Counted from the stretch's first letter, positions 44,150-56,401 are shown. The stretch: DNA of 64,000 bases from Silurus meridionalis (GCF_014805685.1 NC_060887.1:15038963-15102962), one strand, 5' to 3'. Numbers and translations: made by a program. The notes: generated by a model from the sequence alone, not told the origin.

Positions 44150-44303
44150 ACTTCATGTGCTTTTATGCTTCCTGGTCGTGATGTCATCTCACCGGTGACG
44201 CCGCGATTTCCATTGGACTGGTTATACACGAGATTCAGAGCGTGAACAACGCAGAAGCGTTCCCAAAGCATTTTTTGATGCAGCTCGAGTTCCTGAAGGG
44301 AAA
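44150..44303 (-). repeat. Right inverted terminal repeat of the second DIRS element
   Basis: Reverse-complementary to about 37530-37690, including CACCGGTGACG/CGTCACCGGTG and CCATTGGACTG/CAGTCCAATG. Confidence 0.82.
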
Positions 44304-44681
44304 CACACATACTCTCAGTGTGGTTCTGTTTACAAATTTTGTTTATTTTGATATTAATTCTATATCCCCCAGGGCTCCCTTTTAAATGAAAAGGAATAGA
44401 AGGGCAAATGATCAGAATCACATTTTTTTTCTCTTCTTCAATATCACTTTATTCTTGTCCAATTTGTTTCATTAACTCTCAAGAGTATAATCTCTCTTTT
44501 TTGTATGTGTTAAATATGTACCTGGCAACAATATGAGAATATGAATTTTAAATTCAGGTCACCATGGGCTTAAAAATCTGGGTTTATGGTGCACAATACC
44601 CAAAAATAGCAATTTAGTGGTACCGGATAATGAAATAATAACCATTGTAATCTGTGACTCTTTTATTCCAACTAAATACCA

Positions 44682-44682
<1 letters not shown>
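44304..44682. other. Unique AT-rich DNA
   Basis: No gene seen. Confidence 0.4.

Positions 44683-44719
<37 letters not shown>
44683..44719. repeat. (CA)n microsatellite
   Basis: About 18 CA repeats. Confidence 0.94.
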
Positions 44720-44720
<1 letters not shown>

Positions 44721-44925
44721 GTGGAGTTGTTCAGTGAAATAGTCATAACAATTAGCATTTATATGCAGACAGAGTTGATCCATGTAAAAAAAAAAAAAAT
44801 TTGTAACTTTATTAAGTCATTATTAAAAGCCATCATGAAACAGAATTTGGTATCTTTATAATGCCTGAGTGACAATAAATTTAAGTGGAAGGGTTTTTAT
44901 AAATAAAAAATCATAAAATGCTTAT

Positions 44926-45715
44926 AACATTTACATTTTACATTTGTGGCATTTAACAGACACCCTTGTCCAGAGCGACATACAAAAGTGCTTTGAGTCC
45001 CTATCAATGAATAGATCTACACTGGTATACTTGATTACAAACTTAAAATAAATAAAAGTGTTAGTTTAAGTGCTTCAGGAAGAGGTGGGTCTTCACCCGT
45101 AGCTTGAAAATAGCCAGTGACTTCACTGTACAGACATCTAGGGAAAGTTAATTTTACCACCTCGGTGCCAGAACAGAGAAGAGCCTTGAAGTATACTTAC
45201 TTCTTACCCTGAGAGAAGGTAGTACCAGTCGAGCAGTGCTATAAGATCTCAGGCAGCATGGTGCACTGAGAGGAGTGATAATGTCTCCGAGGTAAGAGGG
45301 TGCTGGTTCATTTTTGGTCTTCTAAGCAAGCATCAGTGTTTTTAATCTGACGCGTGTAGCTACCGAAAGCCAGTGGAGGGAACGCAGCAGTGAGGTGGTG
45401 TGGGAGAACTTGGGCAGGTTGAACACAAGTCGTGCAGCTGTGTTTTGGATCATTTGCAGTAGACAAATAGCGTTCAGAGAAAGACCTGCCGGCAGTGAGT
45501 TGCAGTAGTCCAGTCTCAAAATAACAAGAGACTGAACAAGAACCTGAGCAGCTTGTGTGGACAGAAATGCTTGAATCCTTCAGATGTTGTAGAGAATGAA
45601 CTTTAGCAGCATGTGTGGAGAAGGACAGCCGATAGTCCATAGTTACCCCAAGGTTGCAAGCAGTGGCTGAAGGGAAGAGCAGAGAGTAATGAAGAGTTAT
45701 TCTCCAGTTAGCATT
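44926..45715 (-). mobile_element. LINE 3' fragment (CR1/L2-like), minus strand
   Basis: The 3' tail at low coordinate reads, on the minus strand, CTGGACAAGGGTGTCTGTTA followed by AAATGTAAAATGTAAATG. Upstream, the frame 45322-45519 reads RLDYCNSLPAGLS, MIQNTAARLVFNLPKFSHTT and SLLRSLHWLSVATRV, the classic RT C-terminal block of Jockey-superfamily LINEs. NLGVTMDYRLSFSTHAAKV (45600-45660) is the preceding motif E region. The copy is 5'-truncated at about 45715. Confidence 0.83.
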
Positions 45716-45857
45716 ATAAAAACATAGCCATAGTTTGTTTTTTTTATTATTCGTGGGTTTTTTCCTTTCTGATGAAAGCATTAGTCACATATTCAAAAAT
45801 GCATTTGGAGGCAAGGTAAAGACACTAGTGTAAAAAACTTATGGACAAATCAAATCC

Positions 45858-45860
<3 letters not shown>

Positions 45861-45927
<67 letters not shown>
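45861..45927. repeat. (TA)n microsatellite, left half
   Basis: TA run ending exactly at a Tc1-like terminus. Confidence 0.95.
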
Positions 45928-45930
<3 letters not shown>

Positions 45931-46455
45931 TACAGACCAAAAGTTTGGACACACCTTCTCATTCAAAGAGTTTTCTTTATTTTCATGACTATGAAAATTG
46001 TAGATTCACACTGAAGGCATCAAAACTATGAATTAACACATGTGGAATTATATATGGAATTATATACATAACAAAAAAGTGTGAAACAACTGAAAAATGT
46101 CATATTCTAGGTTCTTCAAAGTAGCCACCTTTTGCTTTGATTACTGCTTTGCACACTCTTGGCATTCTCTTGATAAGCTTAAAGAGGTAGTCACCTGAAA
46201 TGGTCTTCCAACAGTCTTGAAGGAGTTCCCCGAGAGATGCTTGGCACTTGTTGGCCCTTTTGCCTTCACTCTGCGGTCCAGCTCACCCCTAAACCATCTC
46301 GATTGGGTTCAGGTCCGGTGACTGTGGAGGCCACATCACTCTCCTTCTTGGTCAAATAGCCCTTGATGCCTTCAGTGTGACGCTACAATTTTCATAGTCA
46401 TGAAAATAAAGAAAACTCTTTGAATGAGAAGGTGTGTCCAAACTTTTGGTCTGTA

Positions 46456-46458
<3 letters not shown>
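45928..46458 (-). mobile_element. Internally deleted Tc1-like element inside a (TA)n tract
   Basis: 531 bp with termini CAGTACAGACCAAAAGTTTG and CAAACTTTTGGTCTGTACTG in inverted orientation, extending at least through CTTCTCATTCAAAGAG. It is flanked by TA on both sides. The middle keeps only a short piece related to the transposase C-terminal region (AACCATCTCGATTGGGTTCA, antisense of the NPIE block). Most of the gene is deleted. Confidence 0.9.

Positions 46459-46526
<68 letters not shown>
46459..46526. repeat. (TA)n microsatellite, right half
   Basis: TA run starting at the right end of the element. Confidence 0.95.
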
Positions 46527-46533
<7 letters not shown>

Positions 46534-47789
46534 TACGTACACTAGTTCTGTTATTTTTCATAAGAAATGGATATCTTTTACTTAACAGTGTACTTTTCAG
46601 TTTAAATTGGTTTAGATGTTCATACTTAATAGAGACTGATACACATCATTTTGAAAAACAATCTTTCCCCAGCATTCTGTTTTCCCAAACCTGCTTTTTG
46701 GTTTTGAGTGTGGGGATCAGTCAGGTAAAATTAAATGGATGACAGAAATGCTGACATTTCTTTAATGCTAATGCTAACTGGAGTATCACCCTCCCTATCT
46801 CTCTCCTGCGACCTGTGGCTTTAGACTTGTTAGATTTTTCTTGCTCTTATTTCGTCCTCATTTTAGGAAGGAGATGATAACGTGCGCTCTTTATCCTCTT
46901 CTGCAGTTCCTTCAGTCTAGTCTCTGAGCTAATAAAACCGAGCCTGTCAATCTTTTTGCGAGCTAACGATTAGCACACAGCAGAAAAGTGTTCAAGTAAA
47001 AAGAGGAGAGATCAAACATGGGGGGAAGAAAATGGAAGCACCACAAGGGCCACTTTGCTGTTTGAACGCTTTAGCCAGGAATAACAATCCATAATTCATG
47101 AGCCTCTGTCTAGCCCAAAGACACACAGCCAATGTTGCATTTATTATTCATTGCGTACACCTCATGTGTTGAGCTTTCAAACTAATGGATTGCAAGTGCA
47201 AAGGGTTTTGAAGTTTTCCTGTGTTACATGTATCAGTGGCAATCCAATTGTTTGTTACGCAAAAACGAGGAAAAGGAACAAACAAATGTTAATCTGGGAG
47301 AAATTAGTGGTGAAATTTGCGCTAGGTGGAAAAGAATCAGTTTTACAAAACAATAACTTACACTGAGCTGTACAATACGACTAAATAAATGAAAAATTCC
47401 TTCCAGTGTGTCCTCACTCTGAGTCATGCTAGTAGGCTAGTGTGTGCATACACACACTCAAACAAGCAGAACGTGGGAGAATTTCACAGTGAGGTCATAC
47501 ACCTCAAATAATCCCAAGCAAATGAGAAAAGGTCTCTGATATCGAGTTCAGAACTATTTTTTTCAGCAAATGCGCTTGACCTGAAGGTTGTAAAATGTTT
47601 ACTTTAGCACGTCATCTACACCAGATGACCTTCTTAAGCATTAGCTATTTTCATGAAAATAAAATCTAAAATCTTTTCATGAATGATACAACACATGGGC
47701 TTTAATAAAAGTTTATATTACACATATTAAAATTATTATTACTTGCTTTTTTAGTGTACTAAAGAGGTTATACCATCCTATAGCCTTTA
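46527..47789. other. Unique DNA, possible conserved segment at 46850-47115
   Basis: No coding frame supported. 46850-47115 is repeat-free and of balanced composition (GAGCTAACGATTAGCACACA, AACAATCCATAATTCATGAG). Confidence 0.3.
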
Positions 47790-48500
47790 ATACACAATTA
47801 TTACAAGATACATAGTGTACTATACGGATTGTCACAGGCTAAATAGTTTACCACGGGAAAAACGGCACAATATTTCCAGTGTACAATAGGGATTATTAAA
47901 GGCTTAATAACATACTACATGAAATATTGTAGATTTTTTGTGTACAATAGGGATTCTACAAAGTTGTCTGTATATTTACAAACTTTAAAGTGTTCTACAA
48001 GGATGATTTAAAGCATTGTAGTGTACTATAAGGATTATATTATTATTTATAGAACACTATGAGCCTCTCTGTAATAAAAGTTGTACTACAGACTTTATAG
48101 TGTATTATATGGATTATAACAGGCTTCAAAGTGTATTACAGTGATTATAACAAGCTATAGAGTGTGCTATATGGATTATGACAGGCTTCCAAGTGTACAA
48201 TAGCGATTTTAACATGATTTATAGAACACTATGTAGCTTGAGGTACTCTTGGGAATACAAGTAATATTGCATTCTTTATAGAGTAGTAAGATATTTTGAA
48301 AAAAGAAATAGAGACGTAGAGTACTTTATAGTGTTTTATATAGATTATAACAGGCTCCATAGTGTATTATTGATATTTTTACCAGGCTTCATATTGTATT
48401 ATAGGGATTAAAAAAGGCTTCACTGTGTATTATAGCCTGATTTATAGTGTACTATATGGATCATAACAGGACTAATAATATCCACTAGACATTATTAGGT
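47790..48500. repeat. Degenerate ~31-bp minisatellite
   Basis: Phrases such as TAGTGTATTATATGGATTAT then AACAGGCTTC recur about 15-20 times with many substitutions and variable spacing. Confidence 0.6.
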
Positions 48501-49649
48501 CTATAATGGTTTGTAGGGTTATTAAATGTGTGGTTCCTAATAGCCACAGATATAGCACTTGTACTGTATTATAGACCCATTATATAACTGGACTTTTCTT
48601 ACTTTAAGATTTTTACTCTTGTAAACTCACAGAAGAAATCCAGAGTGTATTTGATTGCTGCATTCTGTGTAATAATATAAAAAAAATGCAGATTTCAAAT
48701 TGGTTTGTAGATGGTCAGACCAAAAGGTACTTTACAAATTATCCCTCAGACATCTACATATTCAAACTTCAGGTCAAATCAGAAAGGGGTCCACTGATTT
48801 TCTGAAATGTGGGCTTCTGAATGTGAAACTGAAGCAATAAACAAGTTGAATTTAGTGCTAAGGAGCAGCAGAGAGGGGGCAGTGACAGCTCGCTTTTAAT
48901 TTATAAACAAATCTGACAGTTTAATAGGACATTAAAGACATTAAGGTTCTGTATCTTATACAGCTGTCTATGGCTCACTTTGTACCACTGTAATGTTTTT
49001 ATTAATGCTTTTCTCATTTGCTGTATTTAAAGATATAGATTTTTTAGACCCTATAGACCCTATAGACCAAAATAGACCCTAACCCACACTTTAATACACT
49101 ATATAGGTCATATAAAGTATAAGGCATAATAGGTGAAGCAACACTTCGAAATATGACACATGAACCAACTTTAGCCTTTTGTCGAAAGTTAGCAAGATTT
49201 ATTTGATGCTTAAACTATAACTTAACTACTAACTAAACGTGTTATATTGCAGAAACAAAGTATTAATTATTACATCATGGAAACAGTGTACATTTGGGTT
49301 GACCAGTTTGTGGTAATGATTATTTTGTGTGTGTGAGTATGTGTGTTCTGCTTAAATCAGGCTTAGCCTGTTAGACGTGAGCGACAGGTTGAACACAAAC
49401 GTGAATAAACGGTACTGCATGTTTACTTAAATGTCTGCACAGGGATCCTCACCTTCTTTTAAACTAAATAGTTTTTCTTTAATGTTAGAATTACAATTGA
49501 AGCATAACATGTTCCCAACATTCACCATTACATAAAACTCAAATGAAGCCATGAAAACAAGTTATAAACCAGTGAAATCCTTCATGCCACAGTACACAAT
49601 ACTTATGAATTAATAAAGATAATTAGATTGTGATCAGTTTTAAAGGAGG

Positions 49650-49652
<3 letters not shown>
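48501..49652. other. Unique AT-rich DNA
   Basis: No gene seen. A short CCCTATAGA repeat lies at 49049-49075. Confidence 0.45.

Positions 49653-49706
<54 letters not shown>
49653..49706. repeat. (AG)n microsatellite
   Basis: About 27 AG repeats ending at the start of an RTE-like LINE fragment. Confidence 0.94.
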
Positions 49707-49708
<2 letters not shown>

Positions 49709-50295
49709 TGGTTGGTGTGGAAATAGTGAAGCAGGAAGTGGATAGGATTAGTAACGAGGAAGTGAGAGCAGCGATAAAGAGAATGAAGAGTGGAAAGTCG
49801 GTTGGACCAGATGACATACATGATATAGAAGCATAGAGATATTTAGGAGAGATGGCAGTGGAGTTTTTAACCAGATTGTTTAACAAGATTTTGGAAGGTG
49901 AGAGGATGCCTGAGGAATAGGGAAGGAGTGTGCTGGTACCGATCATTAAGAACAAGAGAGATGTGCAGACCTGCAGTAACTACAGGGGAATAAAGTTGAT
50001 CAGTCACACCATGAAATTATGGAAAAGAGTAGTGGAAGACAGGCGATCATCTAAGAAGAGGTGACATCTTTGAGCAACAGTATGGTTTTATGCCAAAGAA
50101 GAGAACCACAGATGCATTATTTGCTTTGATAATGTTGATGGAGAAGTATAGAGAAGGTCAGAAGGAGCCTGGTGGCTCCATCCTGGTGGCTCCATGCTGA
50201 GGATGGAGCCACCAGGAAGGAGTAAAAGAGGAAGGCCAAAGAGGCGGTTAATGGATGTGGTGAGGTAGGACATGCAGGCAGTTGGGTTGAAAGAG
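49707..50295 (+). mobile_element. RTE-type LINE fragment with a large internal deletion
   Basis: The left part reads KQEVDRISNEEVRAAIKRMK then SGKSVGPDDI, MAVEFLTRLFNKILEGERMP, and with frame changes NYRGIKLISHTMKLWKRVVE and EQQYGFMPKKRTTDALFAL. This is the N-terminal RT region of RTE-clade LINEs. At about 50168 it jumps to the element's 3' end (GGAGCCACCAGGAAGGAGTA onward; SKRGRPKRRLMDVVR). The catalytic core and most of the C-terminus are missing. Confidence 0.8.
50168..50216. repeat. Direct and inverted 14-mers at the RTE deletion junction
   Basis: CCTGGTGGCTCCAT occurs twice in tandem (50168-50181 and 50182-50195) and once inverted (50203-50216), with a 7-nt spacer before the inverted copy. 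Confidence 0.92.
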
Positions 50296-50314
50296 GCAGA
50301 TGATTGTGTCCTAC

Positions 50315-50316
<2 letters not shown>

Positions 50317-50389
<73 letters not shown>
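50317..50389. repeat. (TA)n microsatellite
   Basis: About 36 TA repeats. Confidence 0.95.
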
Positions 50390-50392
<3 letters not shown>

Positions 50393-51349
50393 CAAAGTTT
50401 ATATATTTTTAAAGTTTAATATTCTTATATATTATGGCAGGGGGCAAAGAAACTGAGAAAACTGATATGAGATTGCCCTGACAGTAAACAGGAATGCACA
50501 GGGGGAAGGGATGTATTCAGTTATGTAATACAGTAAAGATATGTTGTTTATTAATCATTGGTGCCATTAAACTGAATACAGTCTTTATCTCAGTGTTCCC
50601 GGCGCATAGCGTTCTGCGGCTCGGTATCAGACCGACAGGATTCATGGCTCATTTACGGTCTAGCGGGACAGATCAAAAGGTGAATGGTTAAAGGGGTGAG
50701 GATTGGTGCCTTCCTCTGAGGCAGAATCATTCTTACCCCACCAGTCTCACAGGACATGTTCAGGCACAGGTTTAGCGCCAATAGAACTGGTTTTGCGCCG
50801 AGGCTTTTAACCCATACAGTACCAAAAAGGTCTTTCCCTGTGACCTCACTACAAACTTCTCATGTAGAGCTTTTTACAGCAAGACAGAAAACAGACGCTT
50901 AGCTACACTCTGTCCCCTACGGATCACGCTTGTTGGTAAAAGCCTCAGGGCTCCTCTTGTGGCTTAAAAGATAGTTTTCTTCCCAAAACCCACACATGAT
51001 AAAAGTTAACTGGAGGGCTTCTAATACTGACCTCGGATTTGTACTGCTGTTCCTGTTTATAACGTGGATCTTGGTTTATTTTATAGCCTCCTGATTTATG
51101 AGGCAGGAAAAACACAGTGAAGAAAACACACCCAAACCTGTTAAATCTTGTGCAGACACTTTTCGGACAATCTTCTTGTTGCTCTACAAGTTTCCCAGAT
51201 TTTAGTCTATAGGAAACTTTTTACCCTGTTATATCATGTATGAATTCTGATTTAGTATTTAAAAACAAGTTAAATTAAAAATAAAATTACAGAACATTAT
51301 TTAAAAAATATTTGTTTGCTGTAAGTCAAATTTAAGTGAAAAACATTTG

Positions 51350-51354
<5 letters not shown>
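50390..51354. other. Unique DNA
   Basis: No gene supported. 50590-50960 is less AT-rich and contains several CG dinucleotides. A 65-codon frame at 50494-50691 has no recognisable features. Confidence 0.4.

Positions 51355-51425
<71 letters not shown>
51355..51425. repeat. (TA)n microsatellite
   Basis: About 35 TA repeats. Confidence 0.95.
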
Positions 51426-51431
<6 letters not shown>

Positions 51432-52108
51432 TAGGTCTATGCAGATGTGATTCATTTTTTTGTTTTGTGTCTTATACACTTACCTTCATATGAACCACTC
51501 TAAAGGAAGTTCACAGGTAAACGAGCTCATCTGATGTGACACCCCATCACACTGAAACAAGACCAAAACAGCTAGAGGGTGGGAAGTGCCGAAAGTCAGC
51601 TCATTATCTGCCCTTTGTGATAGCATCAATACTGAGCCACATTAGCTGTGCTTTCCTGAGCCAAACACCACTCCCTGTCGTTTGTGTCTGGGTTAGGCTG
51701 GACCGTCATGTAATAACCAGCTTCTGTTTCTCTGAGTAAAGCTCTGAGGATTATTTTTTCCCAGACTGGACTGGGCTGGGATACTTTGTAGGCAGACAGA
51801 GATGCTCCTGCAGGATCTTTAATAGATGTAGGGCGTCGTAAAGAGGTCTGTTTTCGGCTTTCTGATTGCTAGGTGTCGTCACAGGATGAGGAAAAGCTCC
51901 ACATCTCCACCAAAAACAGCAAGCTAATGTGGCTAAATATAGACTTGCATGGTTTAGGCCATCACACTAATACAAGATGTGATATACCAACTTTTATTAT
52001 TTTTTTTACCATGATTGAACACTATATCGCTACTGAAATACAGTCATGCTTAAAACAAATATAACATTTATGGTTCTAAGTTTTTCATTTGTATTTCTAA
52101 TACAATTT
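51426..52108. other. Unique DNA
   Basis: No gene seen. Confidence 0.4.
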
Positions 52109-52160
52109 AAGAAATTTCCCCACTGTGGGACAAATAAAGGTATATCTTATCTTATCTTAA
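52109..52160 (+). mobile_element. LINE 3'-tail fragment (same family as 6908-8967)
   Basis: GAAATTTCCCCACTGTGGGA, CAAATAAAGG and a TTATC repeat match the 3' end at 8930-8967. It is a 5'-truncated insertion of about 50 bp. Confidence 0.85.
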
Positions 52161-53239
52161 TGTACATTAGAAGATTAGCTCTCTTCATTATCTCTTCACA
52201 CAGTCAGTTCACTTCAAAAACAGGTTCACTTCAGCATTTAAAAAAAAGATACAATTTATTTAAAAAAAAAAACATTTTGAAATCATTTCAGAGGTCTGGT
52301 CAGGTTTAACCATGTTGGCTAGCTGGGTAGTGCTACTGGTGCAAAACCTGAAACTTGAAGACATTTTAAATTTAATTAAAAGGATCAGAAATCTTGTCAG
52401 GTTATCACATTTACTGATATAAGCTTACTGACTACAGTTAGAAATTTTAATGACGGGATGGCCTAAGACCACAAGTTGCAAATATGGATTTGTTACCTGC
52501 CATTGGTCGATGATTTTGTGGTCTTAATATTGTCTATATAATAAACAAATGTAAAACTAAACATAAGAGTGTAGATTTGTATATTTTATATGAAAGTATC
52601 TAAATATTTTTTTATCAGTTTAAGAGTTAATTGATAAGTTGTCTTGCTCATCAAGTGGAAGTAGACTTGCTCAGCATGAACAGTGTAAACACACACCAAC
52701 ACTGTGACTCATATTTCATCTCTCTGTTTACCTCAGTTTCACTCAGTGACTCAGGATGAATCCTCCTCTTCTTCCAACTCGCTGCTGTTTTCTCAACGAG
52801 CTCTGACATGCACCTTGTGAAAACACTCACGGGTCGTTCTTTGTGCTTAGTTACATAACCACCGGTTCACTGTAAGGTGCTTTTGTCACAGGCCGGTGTA
52901 GGAAAATCTCCATCATCCTGTTCAAGTTGCAGAAAACACAACCATGGTGAGCACTGCTGGTTTGTGCTGCCAACATTAAAAAAAAAAAGTGTTTAAAAAA
53001 GTCAAATCAGTAATGTGACTTTTTGACCCAGGCAGATCTTCAGTGGCATGACAAAAATGCTTAGGACACAATGCACCTTCGTGTCATCTGAACACATAAA
53101 CTAAATATCAAGACAATGATGAAAAGTATGCAACCAAAATAACTTTTTTTTCCCATGCATACATGAGATAGTATGACTCCACCATTCCTTTCTTGTCCTA
53201 CCTTTAGATTTTTTATAATTTAATAATCTCATCCTTAAA
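52161..53239. other. Unique DNA
   Basis: No gene seen. Confidence 0.45.
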
Positions 53240-53530
53240 TGTTCTTTCAAGCTAAGGTAGCAGAGCTAAAGATGCTGAGATTTTCACTGGGAGTGACGAG
53301 GATGCGCATGTAGGGAGCTTTGAGGACAAAGTGAGAGATGCCCGATTGAGATGGTTTTGACATGTACAGAGGAGCCACCAGGAAGAGGAAAAGAGGAAGA
53401 CCAAAAAGGAGGTTCTTGGATGTGGTGTAGGAAGACATGCAGGTAGTTGGTTTGAAAGAGGCAGATGTAGAGGACAGAGTAGTATGGCAACCCCTAACAG
53501 GAGCAGCCGAAAGAAGTAGAAGATCCTCTT
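53240..53530 (+). mobile_element. RTE-type LINE 3' fragment
   Basis: Reads, with stops and frame changes, LKMLRFSLGVTRM, then RGATRKRKRGRPKRRFLDVV and EDMQVVGLKEADVEDRVVWQ. It ends in CAGCCGAAAGAAGTAGAAGA, the usual 3' end of RTE-like LINEs. Same family as 49707-50295. Confidence 0.82.
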
Positions 53531-54470
53531 TCAATATTCATATTCAATAAGATGAAAGGTCACTGATTGTATCCTACGAGCATGATGCATAACAAAAATT
53601 AAGCACTCTGCCTTAGATTGATGCACTCTTGCATAGTTTAGCAAATACTATTTTGCTAGGTTTAAAAAGCAGTTGTATGCTACACCAGTAGCAGGTACAT
53701 CATTTGCAACTGATTATAAAAAACTAAAAAACACTTAATGGTTTCACTTGTAAACTCTTAGCAATCTAGCCAAACCGTATTGCTTATAAACTTCATAATG
53801 ACTGTTAAAGCTATATTGTTGTCATGGTTGATTAATTAAAGCAATTGTTATCTTACACTTCAGGATGGAGTCAAATTTTAACCAGCTAGCTAACATATTA
53901 CTGTGGTGGTTAAAATCTTAGCTAGCAAACATCAAAAACCAAATAGAGTAAAGTAGCTCAGAGTTCACAGTTAGGGTAAAACTATTTAGCACCTTGGTAA
54001 AACTACTGATATTGTATGTTTAAACTCTTAGCTAGCTAACACATCATTGTGACAGCTAAATTCAAAGAGTTTACTGCAACAGGTTACTAGTTACCATACT
54101 CTTGCCGGTGTAGCCTGTACAGCATTTTTTTCAATTTTAAAGAGAAACAGTAATAGCTATTAAATATTTTTAAAATCTAAACATTTAAACAAACAATCAG
54201 TTAGTTTGATTTACGTTATATGTTATGTCGATTTTATGTAAAGTTTATTTATTTATTTTTTTTAGTTTGTTTTTTAATAACTGAGTTGTAGTCAGTGGGA
54301 AATTGCTGTGTAATATGAAGAATTCAGCATGCTGTTATGGGAAAATAATCAAGTTCACCACACCACCACCACATCACTTAATATTATGCTGTAACATCAT
54401 CAACAGACTCAAGTTGAATATCAACATCTGTCTCTTAATCAAGTATCGGCTTGACGCACAAAACAGGAAA
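53531..54470. other. Unique AT-rich DNA
   Basis: No gene seen. TTAGCTAGC-type words recur, but not as a regular repeat. Confidence 0.45.
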
Positions 54471-54725
54471 CACCCCCTCCCTCCCTCTCTATCAGTATCT
54501 GTTGTCCGATGTGAAAATAAAGGTCATTTTAAAAGTCAACATTCTTTTTCAGTATCTCAGTCTCTCTGTATCTGTCTCTCACAGTATCTCTCTGTTTCTT
54601 TTTCTTTCTCACCATCTCTTTCTCCCTCTTTGCATCTCTCCCATCTTATATACCACTATCTCTATCACCTCTCTCAATATCTCTCTCTCTCAGCTTTTAG
54701 TATCTCAATATGTTTCTTGCTCTTT
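54471..54725. repeat. Degenerate pyrimidine (TCTC/CAGTATCTC) repeats
   Basis: CAGTATCTCTCTGTTTC-type phrases at irregular spacing; the plus strand is strongly pyrimidine-rich. Confidence 0.6.
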
Positions 54726-55117
54726 AGAGAAACCAGGGCATGAACACCAGCCTGGAAAGTCCCTTCCATGTAAACAGGCCGTAATCACAGAGGTGTGAGG
54801 TTTGGCAGCAGACCGAGGTTCAGACAAGGCCTGCTTACACCAGACGACCTTGTAGTGTGTACATGTGTGGGTGTGTGTATGTATGTGTGTGTGTGTGTGT
54901 GTCGTTGCTTGGTGTTTGAGTTTCTAGGCAGTTACACAGTAAATGCTGCTTATAAAGGCAAATTAGTGCTGAGCTAAAGGGTGTTCTGGGTTTACATTTT
55001 CACTCAATTTTTTCATTTTAACTCCTTTTTTTAATTTCTTTCCAACCTCCAATGTAACATCCCTCAACCCTCTTTTCACTCCAAAGCTTGTGGAGTGAAT
55101 GAAATAAATCATTTTAA
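54726..55117. other. Unique DNA with a short GT tract
   Basis: GT-rich at 54863-54902. No gene seen. Confidence 0.4.
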
Positions 55118-56000
55118 ATACATTTTATGCAAAACTTTGGGCACCCTAGTCAAATTCAACTGCTTATGTTATAAATTACTTTGCAAATGTTAATTTACTG
55201 TATATATGATGAACTACAAAAAAAGATCAAATGAAATAAGTAATAGTGGTGTGTGCAAAAATAAGGCCTTAATTGACTCATTAGGACTCATTAAGCAGGT
55301 CAAGAACCGTCATTAGTAATAAATCCTCTGACTCGTCAAACTTTGTCCTTGCACTCAGCAGCCATGGGTTACTCTAAGCAGCTGACTAAGGATCTGAAAA
55401 TGACGCTAACTGATGAGGTGCATGGCGATAAAAAATACTTTTAATTTACAATTTTCGTTGTTTGAAATTTTATTCAGAAATGGTAGTTAAGGTGAACTGT
55501 GGAAGAAAGACCAAGTAAAGTTACATAGAGCTGTCTCTATGCTAAAGCAAAACCACTGAATGCCAGCAAGAAACTGCAGAAAGGTATAAGAGTTTAGTTC
55601 AGGAGCTTGGCAGCATGGACAAACATGATCTGCAGAGAAGAGTCGTCAGAAAAACATTTTCATTAAACAACATATAGATAAGACAGTAGCATTTAGGTTG
55701 CAAAGTACTGTGGACTGATGAAGTTAAAAAGGGTCTACTTTTTGGTCATGTTCGAGAATAGTAATCACTTTGACAACACACAAGCAAGAGGGTGAATCTG
55801 TTATTGTTTGGGATTGTGTGGCAGCCAATGGCTTAGAATAAACTGAACACATAAATGGATAAATGGGATACAGTGTCTGTGCCACAGTCAGAAAAGAGTC
55901 CGAAACTAAAAAAAGACTGGATAATAATCCGAAATATTCTTAAAAATCCACAATTGACATACTACTTTATAGAGATTTAAGCTATAGCTTTTGGAAATGA
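55118..56000 (+). mobile_element. Heavily decayed Tc1/mariner-like element
   Basis: Starts near TGCAAAACTTTGGGCACCCT, typical of another fish Tc1-like terminus. A start-like ATG at 55364 gives MGYSKQLTKDLKM, resembling a transposase N-terminus. Later pieces such as GESVIVWDCVAANGLE (about 55790-55840) match the GSVMVWGC region of Tc1 transposases. The catalytic D and E blocks are not recognisable, and stops are frequent. Confidence 0.55.
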
Positions 56001-56350
56001 AAATGTCTTTTATTTGGAGAAAGCATGTGTGTGAGGTGTACAAGTTCAGCCAATAAATATCGTGTATGACAGGATCACCACCACTGCCTCCACAGCAGAA
56101 CCAGGAGCGAATCGCGAACTCAAAAACACTCCCACGGTCAAGCCACCATCTCCAGGTGGATCACAGATCCGTTTCCGTTTTTCCTTTGGAAAAAAAGCCT
56201 GAAGCTAGAAAACATCTGCAAGTTTGATGTTTGATTGCTTTTACAAGCCTTGTATTTAGAGAAGCTCAGAGCAAAGAACTCGCCTGCCATTGGAAAACTC
56301 ACTTTCCTGAACCACAAATGAAGTTCATTAGCGTTCAGTAACAATCTCCC
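56001..56350. other. Unique DNA
   Basis: No gene seen. The frame at 56138-56344 has no recognisable features. Confidence 0.4.
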
Positions 56351-56365
56351 ACATTAACAACCCCC

Positions 56366-56401
<36 letters not shown>

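Larger units (their letters stand above)
37509..44303 (-). mobile_element. DIRS1-like retrotransposon with nested insertions
   Basis: The left end (CCGTCTCCAGGTTACACATG, then a terminal repeat to about 37690) is inverted relative to 44150-44303, for example GCGTTGTTCACGCTTTGAATC at the left and GATTCAGAGCGTGAACAACGC at the right. The internal complementary region is seen at 37733-37790 (TACGTAACCTGGAGCTGC). The gag, RT and RNase H remnants on the minus strand lie at 41541-43900. The recombinase is missing except for traces next to the left end. A LINE (37832-41535) and a LINE tail (42139-42640) sit inside it. Confidence 0.8.

Noticed and set aside
54303..54743. 146-codon plus-strand gene
   Set aside because: The second half is a translation of degenerate TCTC repeats; the first half has no recognisable domain or homologue.
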